The notes under the pieces are model-generated. The model was not told the DNA's origin. It saw only the letters and a program-made list of their open reading frames with translations, and searched no databases. DNA of 64,000 nt from Blautia glucerasea. Lineage in GTDB: Bacteria > Bacillota > Clostridia > Lachnospirales > Lachnospiraceae. A program made the translations under genes and the position numbers. Of this stretch, positions 62,071-64,000 are shown piece after piece; the stretch's first letter is position 1, and each line of letters starts with the position of its first letter. The DNA lies in contig NZ_JAJBMO010000014.1 of the NCBI RefSeq assembly GCF_020537505.1, positions 29,469 through 93,468 on the forward strand, written 5' to 3'.

Positions 62071-62151
62071 TGAAAAAACTTGAAAAAGGACAAATTAAGT
62101 GGATAAAATCACCAAACTTCCCCAGAACCCCCGGAAAGAAAGCTGGGGGGG

Positions 62152-62180
62152 TTGACACTAAAAGAAGAGGGTGCTATCTT
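62152..62180 (+). promoter_or_regulatory. promoter candidate after aarF
   Basis: TTGACA, 17 bases, TATCTT. It follows a CCCCAG/CTGGGG hairpin (62119-62147). The next ATG with an open frame is at 62196, which would leave almost no leader. Confidence 0.5.
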
Positions 62181-62195
62181 ATTAAGAAGACTGGA

Positions 62196-62348
62196 ATGGT
62201 GAAATTTGTCAAAATAGAAAAAATAAGGGTATATGAAGCCGCTGACGCGAAGAAGAAAATTATCTGGGCAGGTGATCTTCGGAAAACAGATTTTGGAAAA
62301 TCTGTTGTAATGCGTTGGCGGGAATATATAAATTTAGATAAGTTATAA
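62196..62348 (+). CDS. small protein of unknown function, possible remnant
   Basis: A 50-residue frame (MVKFVKIEKIRVYEAADAKK ... VVMRWREYINLDKL) with an aromatic and basic composition. There is no good ribosome site (only AAGA before the ATG) and the frame is open further upstream into the end of aarF. It may be a decayed fragment. I recognise no family. Confidence 0.3.
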   Translation: MVKFVKIEKIRVYEAADAKKKIIWAGDLRKTDFGKSVVMRWREYINLDKL

Positions 62349-62378
62349 ATATAAAGAATAGAAGACGGATTTTACCAT

Positions 62379-62461
62379 GGTGATTCCAGTACAGTGTATA
62401 TGAAGTTACCGCAATGTTTACTTGTCTGATTTTCACTGTACCAGATAAGAGCTGAATCACC
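62379..62461 (+). promoter_or_regulatory. 83-base structured leader before the sugar transferase fragment
   Basis: GGTGATTC (62379-62386) pairs with GAATCACC (62454-62461) and, inside it, GTACAGTG (62389-62396) pairs with CACTGTAC (62434-62441). Both stems are perfect, with a 37-base inner loop and a 12-base asymmetric segment. It ends 40 bases before the start codon. Such leaders precede some exopolysaccharide operons; the function here is unknown. Confidence 0.55.
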
Positions 62462-62500
62462 GAAAGTGTAAAGAAATACTCGGGAGGGAAAAAGAAAAAT

Positions 62501-62995
62501 ATGTATCGAAAGGACTCAGAAGGCTGGTTAAAACATGCTGACTTTATGGTGCTGGATATGATCTGCCTGCAGCTGGCATTTATTCTGGCGTATGCGCTTC
62601 GCGGGAAAGGAATGAATCTGTACGGTGACATTTTGTACCGGAACATGGCCATATTTCTCGGTCTGGCAGATCTGGTGGTGATCTTCACCGCAGGCACTAT
62701 GAAAAGCGTGCTGAAAAGAGGTCATTATAAAGAATTCGTAGCCACCCTGAAACAATCCATTATCGTAGGCGTGCTGGCCATCATTTATCTGTTCATGATC
62801 CAGGAAGGCCAGAGCTTTTCCAGAATGATCCTGATTACCACCGTGATCATTTATCTGCTCCTTTCCTATGGCACCCGTGAAATCTGGAAAAATTCCTTAC
62901 ATAAAAAGATGGAAAACGGCGGCGACAAGAAGCTTCTTATCGTCACCTCCAAAGACGAAGCTGCCAAAGTGGTCCGCAACATGCAGGAGAAATGA
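62501..62995 (+). pseudogene. truncated undecaprenyl-phosphate sugar transferase (exopolysaccharide priming type), N-terminal part
   Basis: A 164-residue frame that matches the start of CpsE/WbaP-type priming transferases: an acidic and basic start, four or five membrane helices (DMICLQLAFILAYALRG; MAIFLGLADLVVIFTAGTM; SIIVGVLAIIYLFMI; ILITTVIIYLLLSYGTREIW) and the beginning of the Rossmann-like linker (KKLLIVTSKDEAAKVVRNMQ). It then stops at TGA. Full proteins have about 460 residues, including the C-terminal catalytic domain, which is missing. No capsule genes follow. GGAGG lies before the ATG, so it may still be translated. Confidence 0.78.
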
Positions 62996-63146
62996 AACTG
63001 TTATGATACAAGCATTTGATAATACAAAACTGATACATCGAAATGCTCATAGCTGTGGCTTATTCACTGAGATATGAAAGGTTGAAAAACCTTGAATTTT
63101 CAATAAAAAACACTTGATTATATGAGGAGGTTTTAGCATTGATAAA

Positions 63147-63482
63147 ATGCGAGATTTGTATGAAATTCTCTACTCAGAACCAGAGCGAGATAGACAATAC
63201 CGGAATTGGAAATCGATAAAAATGATTCAAGCAATTCTCGTCAAATTGAGTCAGAATATTTCTAATATAGATGTAGCACTTACAATGTCGCCACTATATA
63301 TCTTGCATGATTATCGTATCTATTTTGATCATCTACTTGCAGAAAGTGACAGGGAGGATACCAAACAGCATATTTTGAATACACTAGGGGTTCAAAGCTT
63401 CAATGATCAAGAAACAATATATTATGAAGAGATTCGACGCCTAGATAAACTCTTTGATTATTTAGTCGTTTTATCGAAGTAA
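63147..63482 (+). CDS. hypothetical protein, likely cytosolic
   Basis: A 111-residue acidic and aromatic protein (MRDLYEILYSEPERDRQYRN ... RRLDKLFDYLVVLSK) without signal or membrane segment. It is more A/T-rich than its neighbours. The ribosome site AGGAGG at 63125-63130 is 16 bases from ATG 63147 but only seven from an in-frame ATT at 63138, so ATT may be the true start (giving M-D-K-M-R-D). I recognise no family. It could be a recently acquired gene. Confidence 0.5.
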   Translation: MRDLYEILYSEPERDRQYRNWKSIKMIQAILVKLSQNISNIDVALTMSPLYILHDYRIYFDHLLAESDREDTKQHILNTLGVQSFNDQETIYYEEIRRLDKLFDYLVVLSK

Positions 63483-63568
63483 ACAAGCGATTACAAATTT
63501 GCTGTGGTTGCCCTCACCCCAACACAGTGCTATACTTAAACAACTATAAAAGAAAAGAGGTTATCACC

Positions 63569-63901
63569 ATGCCCAGAACGAAAGGCAGCAAAAACCGTCC
63601 CAAAACTAATATCACTAAAGATTACGCATCCCAGATTGTAGAGAAGCAGGAGACTATTGCGTCTCTGAATACCGAGATCGCATCCATCCAGAAAGCGATT
63701 GAGGAGCAGAAGAACACATTGAAAGAGAAGAAGACTGCTCTGAAGAAGGCCGAAAAAGAAGTGGCATCCCTGGAAGCGAAGAAGGCAAAGGCGGATGCTA
63801 AGGCCGCTGAAGAAGCTAAGAAGACCGAAGCAGAGGCTGTGCTGAAGAAGTTGCTGGCAAGCGGGATGAGCGCAGATGAGATCCTTGAAAAACTGAAATA
63901 A
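63569..63901 (+). CDS. small coiled-coil protein with basic N-terminus
   Basis: A 110-residue protein. Residues 1-16 (MPRTKGSKNRPKTNIT) are basic with an AT-hook-like KGSKNRPK. Residues 20-90 are a long heptad coiled coil rich in Lys, Glu and Ala, and the last 20 (VLKKLLASGMSADEILEKLK) form a separate helix. This layout fits a small DNA-binding or structural protein. AGAGG lies nine bases before the ATG. Function unknown. The following 99 bases to the window end hold nothing I can call. Confidence 0.65.
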   Translation: MPRTKGSKNRPKTNITKDYASQIVEKQETIASLNTEIASIQKAIEEQKNTLKEKKTALKKAEKEVASLEAKKAKADAKAAEEAKKTEAEAVLKKLLASGMSADEILEKLK

Positions 63902-64000
63902 ACAAGAACCCAAGAAAAAATAAATGCCGTGTGGACAAAACTGAATGTGAACTTCCAGAAAAAGTTCCACCTAAACAAAATTAAGAGAATAAAAAATTGA

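Overview
This window is a chromosomal segment of a low-to-mid GC Gram-positive anaerobe, most likely a Lachnospiraceae-type Clostridium (Blautia-like; genus inferred from overall gene style, not proven). Supporting signs are strong GGAGG ribosome binding sites, GTG starts, a zinc-type S14 and L36, an adenylate kinase with a four-cysteine lid, MurT/GatD, a single-chain PurL with fused amidotransferase, a type III glutamine synthetase, a T-box-controlled trp operon, tRNA genes without encoded CCA and a DUF4445 protein.

Bases 1-13240 are the S10/spc/alpha ribosomal superoperon, entered inside rplV: rpsC, rplP, rpmC, rpsQ, rplN, rplX, rplE, rpsN, rpsH, rplF, rplR, rpsE, rpmD, rplO, secY, adk, map, infA. 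A terminator and a new promoter then separate rpmJ, rpsM, rpsK, rpsD, rpoA and rplQ. Several gaps hold RNA structures, including an imperfect 39-base repeat before rpsH and a 299-base leader before rpsM.

Bases 13250-23320 carry a GDPD-like phosphodiesterase, the murT-gatD pair for peptidoglycan amidation, a WYL-family regulator that seems to lack its WYL core, a sugar-binding lipoprotein, xpt, a small unknown gene, a CsoR-type metal sensor with a His-rich tail followed by an Mrp/NBP35 ATPase, a class II aldolase and a LysR regulator. Bases 23597-33650 hold purL, a sigma/anti-sigma pair, a secreted repeat-linker protein, a SprT-like metalloprotein, a tRNA-Val plus a triplicated tRNA-Met, and rhaD. 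A remnant of a PD-(D/E)XK nuclease gene next to a nested inverted repeat follows.

Bases 34008-41400 are the complete trpEGDCFBA operon behind a Trp T-box. Then come a lipid kinase, glnN, a MoxR/VWA pair, a YitT permease, a CdaR/PucR regulator, ftsEX, a C-terminal processing protease and leuS. Between ftsX and the protease lies a perfect 22-bp inverted repeat.

Bases 56200-57080 hold the most interesting locus: an XRE regulator, a very small hydrophobic holin-like toxin peptide on the minus strand, and a strong convergent promoter and terminator that fit an antisense antitoxin RNA (type I toxin-antitoxin). The window ends with a DUF4445 protein, a Uma2 nuclease, undecaprenol/diacylglycerol kinase, a phasin-like protein, an AarF/UbiB kinase, a truncated exopolysaccharide sugar transferase with a structured leader, and two unknown small proteins.
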